A DNA stretch of 64,000 bases from Candidatus Edwardsbacteria bacterium (GCA_031082425.1 JAVHLB010000006.1:128001-192000); one strand, 5' to 3'; shown: positions 51,966 to 60,547, numbered from the stretch's first letter. The notes: generated by a model not told the origin, from the letters alone. Numbers and translations: made by a program.

Positions 51966-53141
51966 TCATTCCTTGACGAATTTGAACGACCGGTACCGGC
52001 TGCCTTCCTGGATCCTCAGAAAATATATGCCGCCGGGCAGCCCCGATAGGTCTAGCTGCGGCAGACTGGTCGGCCCCAGGCAGCGCTGGCCCAGAATGGT
52101 ATAAAGTACCGCCCGGTATTTGGCAGCCTGGCTGGTTGAGGATATATGGATGAGGTTTCGGGCCGGATTGGGGTAGATCCTGAAATTCCCCGCCGGGCCC
52201 GGAGAGGGTTCGTCGACGACGACCCCGACCGGCCCACTCCGGTAGCGGAGGAATATCCTGAAAATACCGGCGCTGTCCTTTTGGTGGTAGTACATTGCCT
52301 GCTTGTCGGCGGTCAGGGTCGGCGCCTCGGGCACATAGCCGAGGTTGGAATGGAGCACCACCGGGGGGCCGAAAGCCTGGTCGGCGGACGCGCGTAGGGC
52401 CAGGCAGATCTCGGTGTTGATGGTGTTCTTCAGCAGCCGGGTGAAATAGAGTTCCAGCCCGTCCCCGGTTATCTGCGGAGCATAGACCAAATATCCGGTA
52501 TCGTTGACGGCGGCGAAGATCTCCTCGGTATCCGGGAGTTTGTTGAAGGTGCTGTCGTCAATCCTTTGGGCCGCCCCCAGCCTGGCCTGTTCCGGAATGC
52601 CGGTGGGCTCGGCCAGGTTGAAATAGGCATTGTTATAGTACAGCCTGTCGCCCTGATAGTTGATGGTGCCGTCCATGATCAGCCAGCCCAGGGTGTCGAT
52701 GTTGAAATCCCCGTAGACCCGGGTGGTATCGGTGACCGCTCCGGTAGAATACCGCCCCCGGTGGAGGCTCTCGAAGACGGCGGGATAGCCTCTCAGCGAC
52801 ACCCAGAAGAAATTCCCGGCCGAATCCAGCGAGGCCACCGCATCCAGGTGATCGGGCGAGGGATCATAGATGCCACCCACCAGGCCGCCATATGTGAAAA
52901 CCGAGTCATTCACCCTGCTCGCATGATACAGGTTGGTGTTGCCGCCGGAATTGAGGGAGTTGAAGAACAGGGTATTCCCGTCCGGGGAGATGAACGGCTC
53001 CATGGCGTCGAAGGTCAGGCCGATGATAGTGACCTGCTTTTCCGGGCCGAAGGCCGGATATTCCTGAGCCAGCGCCGCCCCGCCGGCCAGGACAGCCACG
53101 GCAGCCCATAAGAGATTTCTTATCTTAAAACTATACATCAC
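51966..53141 (-). CDS. Exported beta-propeller (PD40) protein with type IX-like sorting tail
   Basis: The 391-residue product has a signal peptide ending in GGAALAQ. The body has PD40-like units, beginning EPFISPDGNTLFFNSLNSGG, LDAVASLDSAGNFFWVSLRG, and GDGLELYFTRLLKNTINTEI. Residues about 315-391 carry the type A sorting-type tail FRIYPNPARNLIHISSTSQA, GLPGGIYFLRIQEGSRYRSF and KFVKE. In Bacteroidetes such tails direct passage through the type IX secretion system. The end of the gene is repeated as part of the direct repeat at 51292-51358. Confidence 0.82.
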   Translation of the reverse strand: MMYSFKIRNLLWAAVAVLAGGAALAQEYPAFGPEKQVTIIGLTFDAMEPFISPDGNTLFFNSLNSGGNTNLYHASRVNDSVFTYGGLVGGIYDPSPDHLDAVASLDSAGNFFWVSLRGYPAVFESLHRGRYSTGAVTDTTRVYGDFNIDTLGWLIMDGTINYQGDRLYYNNAYFNLAEPTGIPEQARLGAAQRIDDSTFNKLPDTEEIFAAVNDTGYLVYAPQITGDGLELYFTRLLKNTINTEICLALRASADQAFGPPVVLHSNLGYVPEAPTLTADKQAMYYHQKDSAGIFRIFLRYRSGPVGVVVDEPSPGPAGNFRIYPNPARNLIHISSTSQAAKYRAVLYTILGQRCLGPTSLPQLDLSGLPGGIYFLRIQEGSRYRSFKFVKE

Positions 53142-53251
53142 CTTTTGTTGCGCGGCGGCATCCGGCCGGCCGCCCGCATGCGATACGGTTGAACATAATG
53201 CCAGATATCAAAATATTATCGGCGTTTGACCGACAAAAACTGCATTGTTTT

Positions 53252-54001
53252 TTATTCTTTTCCCAAGGTTTGCAACCATGATGCGAAATCATCATCACCC
53301 GCTCTAAGGATCAAGGTGTCCAGGGGCGCTTTTTGTGCAAAATGCCTGAATATATAACCGTATTTCCGGTAGTCCCCCCGTTCCGGGTCCCCGATGGTTC
53401 TCCATATTTCCCCGGGGCTCATCCGGTAGTCTTTCAATTTCAACTGGTCGGCCGCATATATGGCAAACCCCTCGAAAAACCAGACCGGGCCCATGGCCTC
53501 CTCATTGCCGTTCAATATCCTGATATGGAGCCGGTGGGCCATTTCATGAGCCAGCAGTTTGGGGTAATAATCATCCTCTTTGCCCCCGGGAAAATTCTCT
53601 ATGAATATCTCCGGGGTCACCGCCATCAAGATCCTGTTCTCCAAAGCCGCCGAATAGGTTTTGGGCAGTTCGGTGCCGCTGTCCAAACCGGCGCTTTTCA
53701 ATATCGCTTCATCGAACGTTCCTTTGTCGGCAAAGACCACAAAGCTATCGGCAAAACTTTCAGTGGCCAAAGGTGCCCAGCCATTTTTTCCCGCAAAGTC
53801 ACCGATCCTTTTCCGGGCCGCCGCCAAAGCCTGCTCGAATTCGATTCTCCTTTTTTCCAAAACTGCCGGAAGAATTACTGGGATACTCTTCATTTTGTTG
53901 CCATCACTGCCTTTGGTCTTGTTGAGAATTGACGTTTCGCTTGAGGCACGGCAGCCTGCCAGCAGAACCAGGCAAACCAGGGATTGTATCATCTGAGACA
54001 T
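53252..54001 (-). CDS. Lipoprotein with zinc-peptidase motif HEMAH
   Basis: The 249-residue protein has a lipoprotein signal (LVCLVLLAGC, Cys17). The motif HEMAH at residues 152-156, with a later glutamate in FFEGFAIYAA at residue 177, fits a gluzincin-type zinc peptidase (HExxH...E). The region is preceded by a helical Lys/Glu-rich part (LEKRRIEFEQALAAARKRIG). It would be anchored on a membrane facing the periplasm or outside. Substrate unknown. A 3-base gap separates it from the upstream gene. Confidence 0.75.
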   Translation of the reverse strand: MSQMIQSLVCLVLLAGCRASSETSILNKTKGSDGNKMKSIPVILPAVLEKRRIEFEQALAAARKRIGDFAGKNGWAPLATESFADSFVVFADKGTFDEAILKSAGLDSGTELPKTYSAALENRILMAVTPEIFIENFPGGKEDDYYPKLLAHEMAHRLHIRILNGNEEAMGPVWFFEGFAIYAADQLKLKDYRMSPGEIWRTIGDPERGDYRKYGYIFRHFAQKAPLDTLILRAGDDDFASWLQTLGKE

Positions 54002-54003
54002 AT

Positions 54004-54660
54004 TTAGTGCCTAGCGATGTAATCGTCCAGCTCCCCGTGCCAGGCGTCGGGCTCATGGGTCCGGGGGACCGTCTCCTCGCTGAACAGCAGGTCTATCAGG
54101 TAACGCGGACGTTTGCCGCCGATATGCATCGATTTTATGCAGGAGATGCAATAGACGACCACCTCCTGGGCCGGCATCTCCCAGGCCCGCTGGATCATCT
54201 GCTCCTTGACCTGTTCCACCGGGATGACCCCGTAAAAACTGTCGCCGCAACAGGTGCTTTTGGTCCGGGTGCGGGCCGGTTCAATGACCGTTATGTTCAT
54301 TTTTTGCAGCAAAGCCCGGACAGCATCATGCACCCGCTCCTGGTCCCGGGTGGGACAGGCGTCGAGGATGGACATCCGCCGGCCCTGGTGGTCCGGAAAG
54401 GCGAAGAAATCGCTCTGGGCCAATATCTCCCACAGGGATATGGTGGATGAATTATGATAATCGTTCCGGAACCGCTTGTCGCAGCCGGGACAGATGTTGA
54501 TCACCTCGGTATCTTCGGTGAACTGGGGGTCATGGTGGCAGCAGATATCCAGCCGGTCCATCTTGCCCAGATTCTCATTCAGCAGGGAATGCAGTTTGTC
54601 GGCCAGTTCCGGCTTGTACAGCATCAGGCCGCAGCCCGGGGCGAAGATCCTTTTTCTCAT
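54004..54660 (-). CDS. CCG-domain iron-sulfur protein (HdrB-like)
   Basis: The 218-residue protein has cysteine sets of the CCG type: APGCGLML, ICCHHDPQF, ICPGCDKRF, STCCGDSFYG near residue 140, and YCISCIKSM near 170. The CX(n)CCGX(n)CXXC pattern binds an iron-sulfur cluster in HdrB and related proteins. There is no HdrA or HdrC next to it, so a role in heterodisulfide reduction is only a guess; a stand-alone redox or regulatory role is possible. It lies between two lipoprotein genes. Confidence 0.78.
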   Translation of the reverse strand: MRKRIFAPGCGLMLYKPELADKLHSLLNENLGKMDRLDICCHHDPQFTEDTEVINICPGCDKRFRNDYHNSSTISLWEILAQSDFFAFPDHQGRRMSILDACPTRDQERVHDAVRALLQKMNITVIEPARTRTKSTCCGDSFYGVIPVEQVKEQMIQRAWEMPAQEVVVYCISCIKSMHIGGKRPRYLIDLLFSEETVPRTHEPDAWHGELDDYIARH

Positions 54661-54693
54661 ATCTCTTCTTTAAAAGCGCTGGATATTTTCCCC

Positions 54694-55608
54694 TCAGATG
54701 GGCCGGGCGATCAGGATCCCCTCCAGGCGGTTGTAATAATCGTAGCTTCCGGTCCACAGGCCGTACCAATGGCCCCCCAGCTTCCAATGGTATTTATAAG
54801 GGCGGTTCCGGCCGTTGGTGGAAAGGCCGTAGCGCATCCAGCCCACCCCTATCCCGCTGCCGTCCAGGCTGGCGGTGCCGGCGCTGTCCCGGGTGTCGCC
54901 GTAATGGCCGCTGCTGGCGCAGTCCAGTATCCTGATGGTGGCTTCGCTGCCGATGATGATGGGCTGGCTCCAGGCGATCATCACATGGCCGGTGCTGGCG
55001 TCCTTGTTCTCCCGGTCCTGGTACTGCTGCCGCCAGTCCTCATCATATTTCACCACGATGATGTCGCCCTTCCTGATGGAATCCGCCGCCAGGAACACCT
55101 TCCAGTATTTGTTCTGTCCCACCGGGTTGGCTTCCCCGCCGGCGTCGTTGCCCAGGATGTCACGGAAATAATCGTAGAACCCCCAGGCCCGGGGCCGGGG
55201 ATCGAAGGTGTGGAAGGCATTGGCGAACAGCGCCAGGTCCTGGTAATGGTCGTACAGCGCCTGCCGGATGACAAAATCGCCCACCAGGCCGGAGCAATCG
55301 TAGATATAGGTGCCGGAGGCCTCGTCCATCACCCGGCCGGAGTAGTGCTCGTATCTGGTGGTATCCAGGTTGTCCAGGATGGCCTGGGCCCGGGCTTTGA
55401 AGATCCCGCTGGGCGCGGCCGCGCCGGAGGTGTCGTCTATCTGGACCGGCGGGGTGAAGACGGTGAGATCGTATTCTACCGGGATGATCTCGTAGTCCGA
55501 ATGGTAGGTCTCGGTGAAGGAGGGATCCTCGGCGCTGGTGGGGGTTTCCTTGCTGCAGCCGAAGACCAGCAGCACTAAGCCGGTGATCGAAAGAACAACT
55601 CTCTTCAT
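54694..55608 (-). CDS. Lipoprotein with NlpC/P60-like cysteine peptidase features
   Basis: The 304-residue product has a lipoprotein signal (SITGLVLLVFGC, Cys18). The motif YDCSGLVGDFVI with Cys105 and STGHVMIAWSQ (His near 213) plus KGDIIVVKYD give the cysteine-histidine arrangement of NlpC/P60 or CHAP peptidases that cut peptidoglycan stems. The match is by motif only. The end (GRNRPYKYHWKLGGHWYGLW) is aromatic-rich. It would act in the periplasm. Confidence 0.65.
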   Translation of the reverse strand: MKRVVLSITGLVLLVFGCSKETPTSAEDPSFTETYHSDYEIIPVEYDLTVFTPPVQIDDTSGAAAPSGIFKARAQAILDNLDTTRYEHYSGRVMDEASGTYIYDCSGLVGDFVIRQALYDHYQDLALFANAFHTFDPRPRAWGFYDYFRDILGNDAGGEANPVGQNKYWKVFLAADSIRKGDIIVVKYDEDWRQQYQDRENKDASTGHVMIAWSQPIIIGSEATIRILDCASSGHYGDTRDSAGTASLDGSGIGVGWMRYGLSTNGRNRPYKYHWKLGGHWYGLWTGSYDYYNRLEGILIARPI

Positions 55609-55661
55609 TATATTTCCTTTAATTAATTTCCTGATATACGAAGGTGTTCATAAAGCATTGA

Positions 55662-56186
55662 TCATTTACAAAGATAAACTAATAAACCGGTCAAAGAGAA
55701 ACCATCTACAATTTCCCTTCTGTGGATCATTTCCCTGATCTCAATTTTTGAGAACCATTTTATGCTTTTCACTTCATTAGTGTCAAACTTGCCAACGCAA
55801 TTTACAGCTTTCGCTTGGACTACATGAAAAACCTGATCGGATGAACCGTTTGATGGATTATAAGAATAAATATGCTGGCAATTAGCGATGGAATAACCGG
55901 TCTCTTCATGAACTTCTCTGACTGCGGTATCTAAAATTGATTCATTATCATCCATACCTCCGGCGGGTATTTCCCAACCTATCGATTGTGGAATATATCG
56001 GTATGATTCAATCAACAAGATTTCATCCTTATCGTTTTCGACAACCACGCCAACAGCACCATTATCAAAACTTACAACATGATACTTCTCAATGATACTC
56101 CCGTCAAGAAATCTAACTTTATCCGCGTAAAGATTAACCCATTTACTTTGATATATGATCTCTCTGGAAAGCCTTACCGGAAGCAT
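55662..56186 (-). CDS. Nudix hydrolase (ADP-ribose-pyrophosphatase-like), AT-rich
   Basis: The 174-residue protein has a complete Nudix box, GGMDDNESILDTAVREVHEE followed by TGY (GX5EX7REUXEEXGU). The preceding WEIPAG fits the ADP-ribose/nucleoside-sugar diphosphate group. It hydrolyses a nucleoside diphosphate linked to another group; substrate not sure. The gene is AT-richer than its neighbours, so possible transfer. It stands between a lipoprotein gene and guaB with no overlap. Confidence 0.88.
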   Translation of the reverse strand: MLPVRLSREIIYQSKWVNLYADKVRFLDGSIIEKYHVVSFDNGAVGVVVENDKDEILLIESYRYIPQSIGWEIPAGGMDDNESILDTAVREVHEETGYSIANCQHIYSYNPSNGSSDQVFHVVQAKAVNCVGKFDTNEVKSIKWFSKIEIREMIHRREIVDGFSLTGLLVYLCK

Positions 56187-56237
56187 ATATCCTCCTAAAG
56201 ATTATAAAATACCTTTTCACCCTTCAAAAATATTATT

Positions 56238-56265
56238 TGCCGGGCGAATCACGATTCGCCCCTAC
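56238..56265. repeat. Short dispersed element (GGGCGAATC / GATTCGCCC)
   Basis: A 9-bp palindrome-like stem, GGGCGAATC acGATTCGCCC, followed by CTACA, lies in the guaB-Nudix gap at the gene-free 56187-56387. Similar words are common in intergenic sequences of other uncultured bacteria. Confidence 0.5.
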
Positions 56266-56387
56266 ACGATTTCAAACAACTCAAACCGTTTCAAACCCCG
56301 CTTGCCTTTTATTGTTGCATCTCAAACAGCAACCATCGAAAAGTTTTATCATTCCCCCTCAAACAAACATCCCGGCAAGCATGGGGC

Positions 56388-57860
56388 CTATCCCCGTTCC
56401 ACCTCGTAGTTCGGAGCCTCCTTGGTGATCACCACGTCGTGGACATGGCTTTCCTTTAGCCCGGCGTTGGTTATCCTCACAAAGGTGGCCTTGGCCTGCA
56501 GGGCCTTCAGATTGGCCGCGCCGCAGTAACCCATCCCGCTCTTGAGGCCCCCGATCAATTGATAGACGGTATCGGCCAGCGGCCCCTTGTAGGGTATCCG
56601 GCCCTCGATGCCCTCGGGCACGAACTTCTTCTCCTCGGTGTTCTTCTCCTGGAAATACCGGTCGGCGCTGCCCTTGCGCATGGCGCCCAGGGAGCCCATC
56701 CCGCGGTAGACCTTGTAGCTGCGGCCCTGCAGCAAAATGGTCTCGCCCGGGCTCTCCTCGGTGCCGGCGAAGATGTTCCCGATCATGATGCAGTCGGCCC
56801 CGGCCGCCAGCGCCTTGACGATGTCGCCGGAGTACTTTATCCCGCCGTCGGCGATGATCGGTATCTTGTATTTAAGGGCCACCGCCCTGGCCTCCATCAC
56901 CGCGGTCAGTTGCGGCACCCCCACCCCGGCTATCACCCGGGTGGTGCAGATGGAGCCCGGCCCGATCCCTATCTTGACGGCGTCCACCCCGGCCCGGATC
57001 AGCTCCCGGGTGGCCTCGGCGGTGGCCACATTGCCGGCCACCAGGTCCACCTTGGGGAACTTGGCCTTGACCTTCTTGACCGCGGCGATGACGCCGATGG
57101 AATGGCCGTGGGCGGTGTCTATCACCAGGGCATCCACCCCGGCAGCCACCAGGGCCTCGGCCCGCTCCAGATAATCGCCGGAAACCCCGATGGCGGCGGC
57201 CACCCGCAGGCGGCCCTGGCTGTCCTTGCAGGCGTTGGGGTGCTTCTCCTTCTTCATCACATCCTTGACGGTGAACAGCCCCTTGAGCATCCCCTTTTTA
57301 TCCACGATGGGCAGTTTTTCTATTCGGTGCTGGTGGAGGATCCGGCTGGCCTCGTCCAGGGTGGTGCCCACCGGGGCGGTGATCAGGTCCTCTTTGGTCA
57401 TCACATCGCCGATCTTTTTGGTGTGGTCCTTTTCGAACACCAGGTCCCGGTTGGTGATGATGCCCACCAAGCGGCCTCCCGGATCGGTGATGGGGATGCC
57501 CGAGATGGAGAATTTTCTCATCATGGCCAGGGCGTCTATCAGCAGGTGCTCCGGCGAAAGGGAGATGGGATTGGAGACCATCCCGCTCTCGGAACGCTTG
57601 ACCCGGTCCACCTCGGAGGCCTGATCCTCGATGGCCAGGTTCTTGTGGATCACCCCCATGCCGCCCTCCCGGGCCAGGGCCACCGCCAGCCGGTGCTCGG
57701 TGACGGTGTCCATGGCCGCCGACACCAGCGGGATGTTCAGCTTTATGTGCCGGGAGAACCTGGTGCCTATCTCCACCTCGTTGGGCAGCACTTCGGACCT
57801 CTGGGGGACCAGCAGCACATCGTCAAAGGTCAGCCCCTCGCCCTTAAGCCATTTGGTCAT
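56388..57860 (-). CDS. guaB: IMP dehydrogenase
   Basis: The start is the ATG at 57860 (490 residues, MTKWLKGEGLTFDDVLLVPQ), with a GGAGG site. It oxidises IMP to XMP, the first step to GMP. Two CBS domains lie at about 95-210 (GIPITDPGGRLVGIITNRDL and TAPVGTTLDEASRILHQHRI). The catalytic cysteine is in GIGPGSICTTRVIAGVG near residue 305. The flap region RYFQEKNTEEKKFVPEGIEG follows. Full length. Confidence 0.96.
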   Translation of the reverse strand: MTKWLKGEGLTFDDVLLVPQRSEVLPNEVEIGTRFSRHIKLNIPLVSAAMDTVTEHRLAVALAREGGMGVIHKNLAIEDQASEVDRVKRSESGMVSNPISLSPEHLLIDALAMMRKFSISGIPITDPGGRLVGIITNRDLVFEKDHTKKIGDVMTKEDLITAPVGTTLDEASRILHQHRIEKLPIVDKKGMLKGLFTVKDVMKKEKHPNACKDSQGRLRVAAAIGVSGDYLERAEALVAAGVDALVIDTAHGHSIGVIAAVKKVKAKFPKVDLVAGNVATAEATRELIRAGVDAVKIGIGPGSICTTRVIAGVGVPQLTAVMEARAVALKYKIPIIADGGIKYSGDIVKALAAGADCIMIGNIFAGTEESPGETILLQGRSYKVYRGMGSLGAMRKGSADRYFQEKNTEEKKFVPEGIEGRIPYKGPLADTVYQLIGGLKSGMGYCGAANLKALQAKATFVRITNAGLKESHVHDVVITKEAPNYEVERG

Positions 57861-57894
57861 ATATCCTCCGTAATAAAATTTTCTAAAACGTCTT

Positions 57895-57919
57895 GCCACC
57901 AAGGCACAAAGACACAAAG
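57895..57919. repeat. Dispersed repeat, CACCAAGACAC family, copy 2
   Basis: GCCACCAAGGCACAAAGACA is close to the sequence at 32650-32674. It lies in the guaB leader, 34 bases upstream of the ATG. Confidence 0.65.
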
Positions 57920-58012
57920 ATATTTTTGATTGTTTGGAAAGTACTCATCCCTACCCTTCTCTATACCCCACGTCATTGCTAGCCGGCTTGATATTGAACT
58001 GACATCAATCAT

Positions 58013-58107
58013 GTCACCCTGAGCCAAACACCACGCCCGGCAGGTTGAATGGGTGACCCTGTCATCCAACGCCCAGCCACGTTTGCCAGCCGCCTCAGGA
58101 TGACAGG
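58013..58107. repeat. Dispersed repeat, GTCACCCTGAG family, copy 2
   Basis: The order of words matches 33073-33169: GTCACCCTGAG, GGGTGACC, GTCATCC, CTCAGGATGACAGG. Its last 13 bases lie in the dapF frame and supply the stop codon. Confidence 0.75.
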
Positions 58108-58898
58108 ATTTCCCCCTGAAAGACCATCTGCACCCGGCCCTCCAGAAAGACCTGGCTGACCGCCTCCCCCTCCAGCTGGAAGTGGATGGTCAGTGTCTCC
58201 CCGCCCCGGGTCAGGCATTCCACCGGGGACTCGGCCATCCCCAGCCGGGCCGCCACCACCGCCGCCGCGGTGGCTCCGGTGCCGCAGGCCAGGGTCTCGT
58301 CCTCCACCCCCCGCTCGTAGGTCCGGATCTTAAGGTGGTGGCGGTCGGCTATCTCGATGAAATTGGCGTTGGTCCCGGCCGGCTGGAATCTGTCGTGATG
58401 CCTGATCTTGCGGCCCGCCTCCGCCACCGGAAAATCGTCCAGCTCGGCCACCGGGATCACCACGTGCGGCACCCCGGTATCGGCAAAGGAAGCGGAGTAT
58501 CCCCGGTCGTCCAGATCCAGCAGGAAACGCAGGTCGAAATCGCGGGGCTCCCGCATCTGCAGTTTCACCCGGTCGGCATTGACCTCGGCCCTATGCAGGC
58601 CGTCCCCGGCCTGAAAGGTCATTGATTTGCCAACCGCCCCGATGGAATGGGCGAACCAGGCGATGCAGCGTCCGCCGTTGCCGCAGAAGGCCGCCTCGCC
58701 GCCGTCGGCGTTGAGATAGCGCATCCGGAAGTCGGCCTGGGCCGATCTTTCGATGACCAGCACCCCGTCGGCCCCCACCCCGTTGCGGCGGTGGCATAAT
58801 CTTTGGACCAGCGGGGAGAGATCGCCGGGCAACTGCCCGGCGCGGTTATCCAGCAGGACGAAATCGTTGCCGCTGCCGGACATCTTGTAGAAATTCAT
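58095..58898 (-). CDS. dapF: Diaminopimelate epimerase
   Basis: The start is the ATG at 58898 (267 residues, MNFYKMSGSGNDFVLLDNRA) with an AGGTGAT site. The enzyme converts LL-DAP to meso-DAP for lysine and cell wall. The two catalytic cysteines are in AAFCGNGGRC near residue 71 and ETLACGTGATA near 212. The sequence is full length. The last codons (ILSS and stop) are supplied by a dispersed repeat, so the tail is not native. Confidence 0.95.
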   Translation of the reverse strand: MNFYKMSGSGNDFVLLDNRAGQLPGDLSPLVQRLCHRRNGVGADGVLVIERSAQADFRMRYLNADGGEAAFCGNGGRCIAWFAHSIGAVGKSMTFQAGDGLHRAEVNADRVKLQMREPRDFDLRFLLDLDDRGYSASFADTGVPHVVIPVAELDDFPVAEAGRKIRHHDRFQPAGTNANFIEIADRHHLKIRTYERGVEDETLACGTGATAAAVVAARLGMAESPVECLTRGGETLTIHFQLEGEAVSQVFLEGRVQMVFQGEILSS

Positions 58899-58968
58899 AT
58901 CACCTGTATGCAATGATAAAAGATGAAAATAGAATATGGAATCTTGGATGTAGAATATTCAGGAAACC

Positions 58969-59062
58969 GTCATCGCGAGACGGCTTTGTGGTTTTCAGAC
59001 AAAGCGATCCAGTCATTCAGCAGATTGCTTCGTTAGTTATATAAAAGAAGCCTCGCAATGAC
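58969..59062. repeat. Dispersed repeat, GTCATTGCGAG family, copy 2
   Basis: It starts GTCATCGCGAGACGG, contains GATTGCTTCGTTAG, and ends CCTCGCAATGAC. This is the reverse arrangement of 30767-30881. It fills most of the 216-base dapF leader. Confidence 0.65.
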
Positions 59063-59114
59063 TGACAACCAAAAACCAAATTCTATCTTCAATATTCTGC
59101 ATTCTCTTTGATGC

Positions 59115-59333
59115 CTATTTTACTTTGAGCACATCCACCAGCTGGTCGAACTTGGCCAGCAGCTCGCCCATCTGCTCCTGCTTTTTGGCTCGGTCATTAA
59201 GCTCCGCCTGGTAGTACTCGGTGGCCTGCTTGAAAAAGCGCAGGCTGAAGTAGAACCACACGATCCCCAACCCCAGCACCAGCAGCATGAACAGGCCGTA
59301 GAACAGTATTCCGATCCCTCCGAAAAAGCCCAT
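59115..59333 (-). CDS. Small single-pass membrane protein, 72 residues
   Basis: I do not recognise it. A hydrophobic helix (GILFYGLFMLLVLGLGIVWF) spans residues 7-28, then a helical charged tail (ATEYYQAELNDRAKKQEQMG and LLAKFDQLVDVLKVK). An AAGGAGGCGATC site precedes the ATG. It is likely an inner-membrane protein with a cytoplasmic coiled tail. Confidence 0.65.
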   Translation of the reverse strand: MGFFGGIGILFYGLFMLLVLGLGIVWFYFSLRFFKQATEYYQAELNDRAKKQEQMGELLAKFDQLVDVLKVK

Positions 59334-59361
59334 GATCGCCTCCTTTAAGGGTAGTTGTTAT

Positions 59362-59393
59362 TAGTGCCACCGCGAGCACTCGGGGTGGCACTA
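59362..59393. other. Hairpin at the argF 3' side (T-run on plus strand)
   Basis: TAGTGCCACC (59362-59371) and GGTGGCACTA (59384-59393) form a 10-bp stem. The T-run (TTTTTTATTT) is on the plus side only and overlaps the argF stop region, so for the minus-strand genes it is a hairpin without a U tail. Confidence 0.5.
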
Positions 59394-59397
59394 TTTT

Positions 59398-60345
59398 TTA
59401 TTTCTTCTTTTTGGCCTTGGGCCTGCGGGCATTGTTCTTGACCAGGGTCACCATTATCGCCTTCTGGATATGCAGCCGGTTTTCGGCCTGGTCCAGCACC
59501 CGCGAGTGCGGGCCGTCCAGCACCTCGCTGGTGACCTCCTCCTCCCGGTGGGCCGGCAGGCAGTGCAGGAAGATGGAGTCCTTTTTGGCGGCGTCGATGA
59601 TGTTCTTGTTGATCTGGTAGGGGGCGAACACCCGGGCTTTGAGCTCCTTCTCGGACTCCTGGCCCATCGAGGCCCAGACGTCGGTGTAGATGACGTCGGC
59701 GTTGCGGGCGGCCTCCCGCGGATCACGCACGATCTGCAGGGTGGTCTTGGTCTTGGCGGCCAGTTCCTGGGCCTTCTCCCAGACCCCGCGGTCCGGCTCG
59801 TAGCCCTGCGGGCAGCCCACCGTCATGTTGACGCCCAAAGTGGCGGCGGCCAGCAGCAGCGAATTGCAGACGTTGTTGCCGTCGCCGATGTAGGCCAGCT
59901 TCAGGCCCTTGAATCTCTTCTTGTGCTCCAGGATGGTCAGAAAGTCGGCGAATATCTGGCAGGGATGCTCCAGGTCCGACAGGGCGTTGATCACCGGAAT
60001 GTCGGTGTTATCGGCTATCTCCACGATGCTCTTGTGGGCGAAGGTGCGGGCCATTATCAGGTCCACCCAGCGGTTGATGTTGCGGGCGATGTCCGGGGTC
60101 GACTCCCGCTTGCCCAGGGACATTTCCAAAAATATTCCATGCCCGCCCAGCTGGGTCATGCCGGTCTCAAAGGTGACCCGGGTGCGCAGGGACGGTTTTT
60201 CGAAGATCATGGCCATGGTCTTGTCGGTCAACAGCTTGGGTGACCTGCCGGCCTTGGTCGGCTTCTTGATTTTTATCGCCAGCGCAAAAAGATCATCCAT
60301 CTCCTTTTTATTCAAGTCCGCTACCGAGAGAAGGTCCTTTTTCAT
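59398..60345 (-). CDS. argF: Ornithine carbamoyltransferase
   Basis: The start is the ATG at 60345 (315 residues, MKKDLLSVADLNKKEMDDLF), because the in-frame ATG 12 bases earlier overlaps the GGAGGAA site. The enzyme makes citrulline from ornithine and carbamoyl phosphate. The carbamoyl-phosphate loop is KPSLRTRVTFE near residue 52, and HCLPAHREEEVT near residue 263 is the ornithine-binding cysteine motif. MGQESEKELKARVFAPYQIN lies between. Length is normal. A leader of about 166 bases with a terminator-like hairpin precedes it. Confidence 0.95.
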   Translation of the reverse strand: MKKDLLSVADLNKKEMDDLFALAIKIKKPTKAGRSPKLLTDKTMAMIFEKPSLRTRVTFETGMTQLGGHGIFLEMSLGKRESTPDIARNINRWVDLIMARTFAHKSIVEIADNTDIPVINALSDLEHPCQIFADFLTILEHKKRFKGLKLAYIGDGNNVCNSLLLAAATLGVNMTVGCPQGYEPDRGVWEKAQELAAKTKTTLQIVRDPREAARNADVIYTDVWASMGQESEKELKARVFAPYQINKNIIDAAKKDSIFLHCLPAHREEEVTSEVLDGPHSRVLDQAENRLHIQKAIMVTLVKNNARRPKAKKKK

Positions 60346-60414
60346 TTGTTCCTCCATTTAATGGTTTATTGGCAAAGGTTTTACCCTTCTGTTATGGATC
60401 TTATTTCAAAAATA

Positions 60415-60442
60415 GCCCGCAAGTTTTTAATCGCTTGCGAGC
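60415..60442 (-). promoter_or_regulatory. Terminator-like hairpin in the argF leader
   Basis: On the minus strand GCTCGCAAG and CTTGCGGGC form a 9-bp stem with one G-U, loop of 10 bases, followed by TATTTTTG. It lies between the promoter at 60519-60547 and argF. It could end transcription from the tRNA gene or act as an attenuator. Confidence 0.55.
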
Positions 60443-60518
60443 CAATATCTTCAACAATCTATATACCCATATGATACAATGTGTTATAAAATATGTTGCT
60501 GCTGTAATTTACGGGCTA

Positions 60519-60547
60519 ATTTTACCTTATTACAAGATTTTAGTCAA
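60519..60547 (-). promoter_or_regulatory. Sigma70-type promoter upstream of argF
   Basis: TTGACT (60547-60542) and TAAAAT (60524-60519) on the minus strand are 17 bases apart, 31 bases downstream of the tRNA gene. Confidence 0.75.

Noticed and set aside
56559..57929. A 456-residue plus-strand frame opposite guaB
   Set aside because: It is rich in His, Gly, Gln and Asp as expected for an antisense frame of a GC-rich gene and has no known motif.
59362..59393. Intrinsic terminator for argF
   Set aside because: The T-run is on the plus side of the stem; on the argF strand the hairpin has no U tail, so I list it only as a hairpin.
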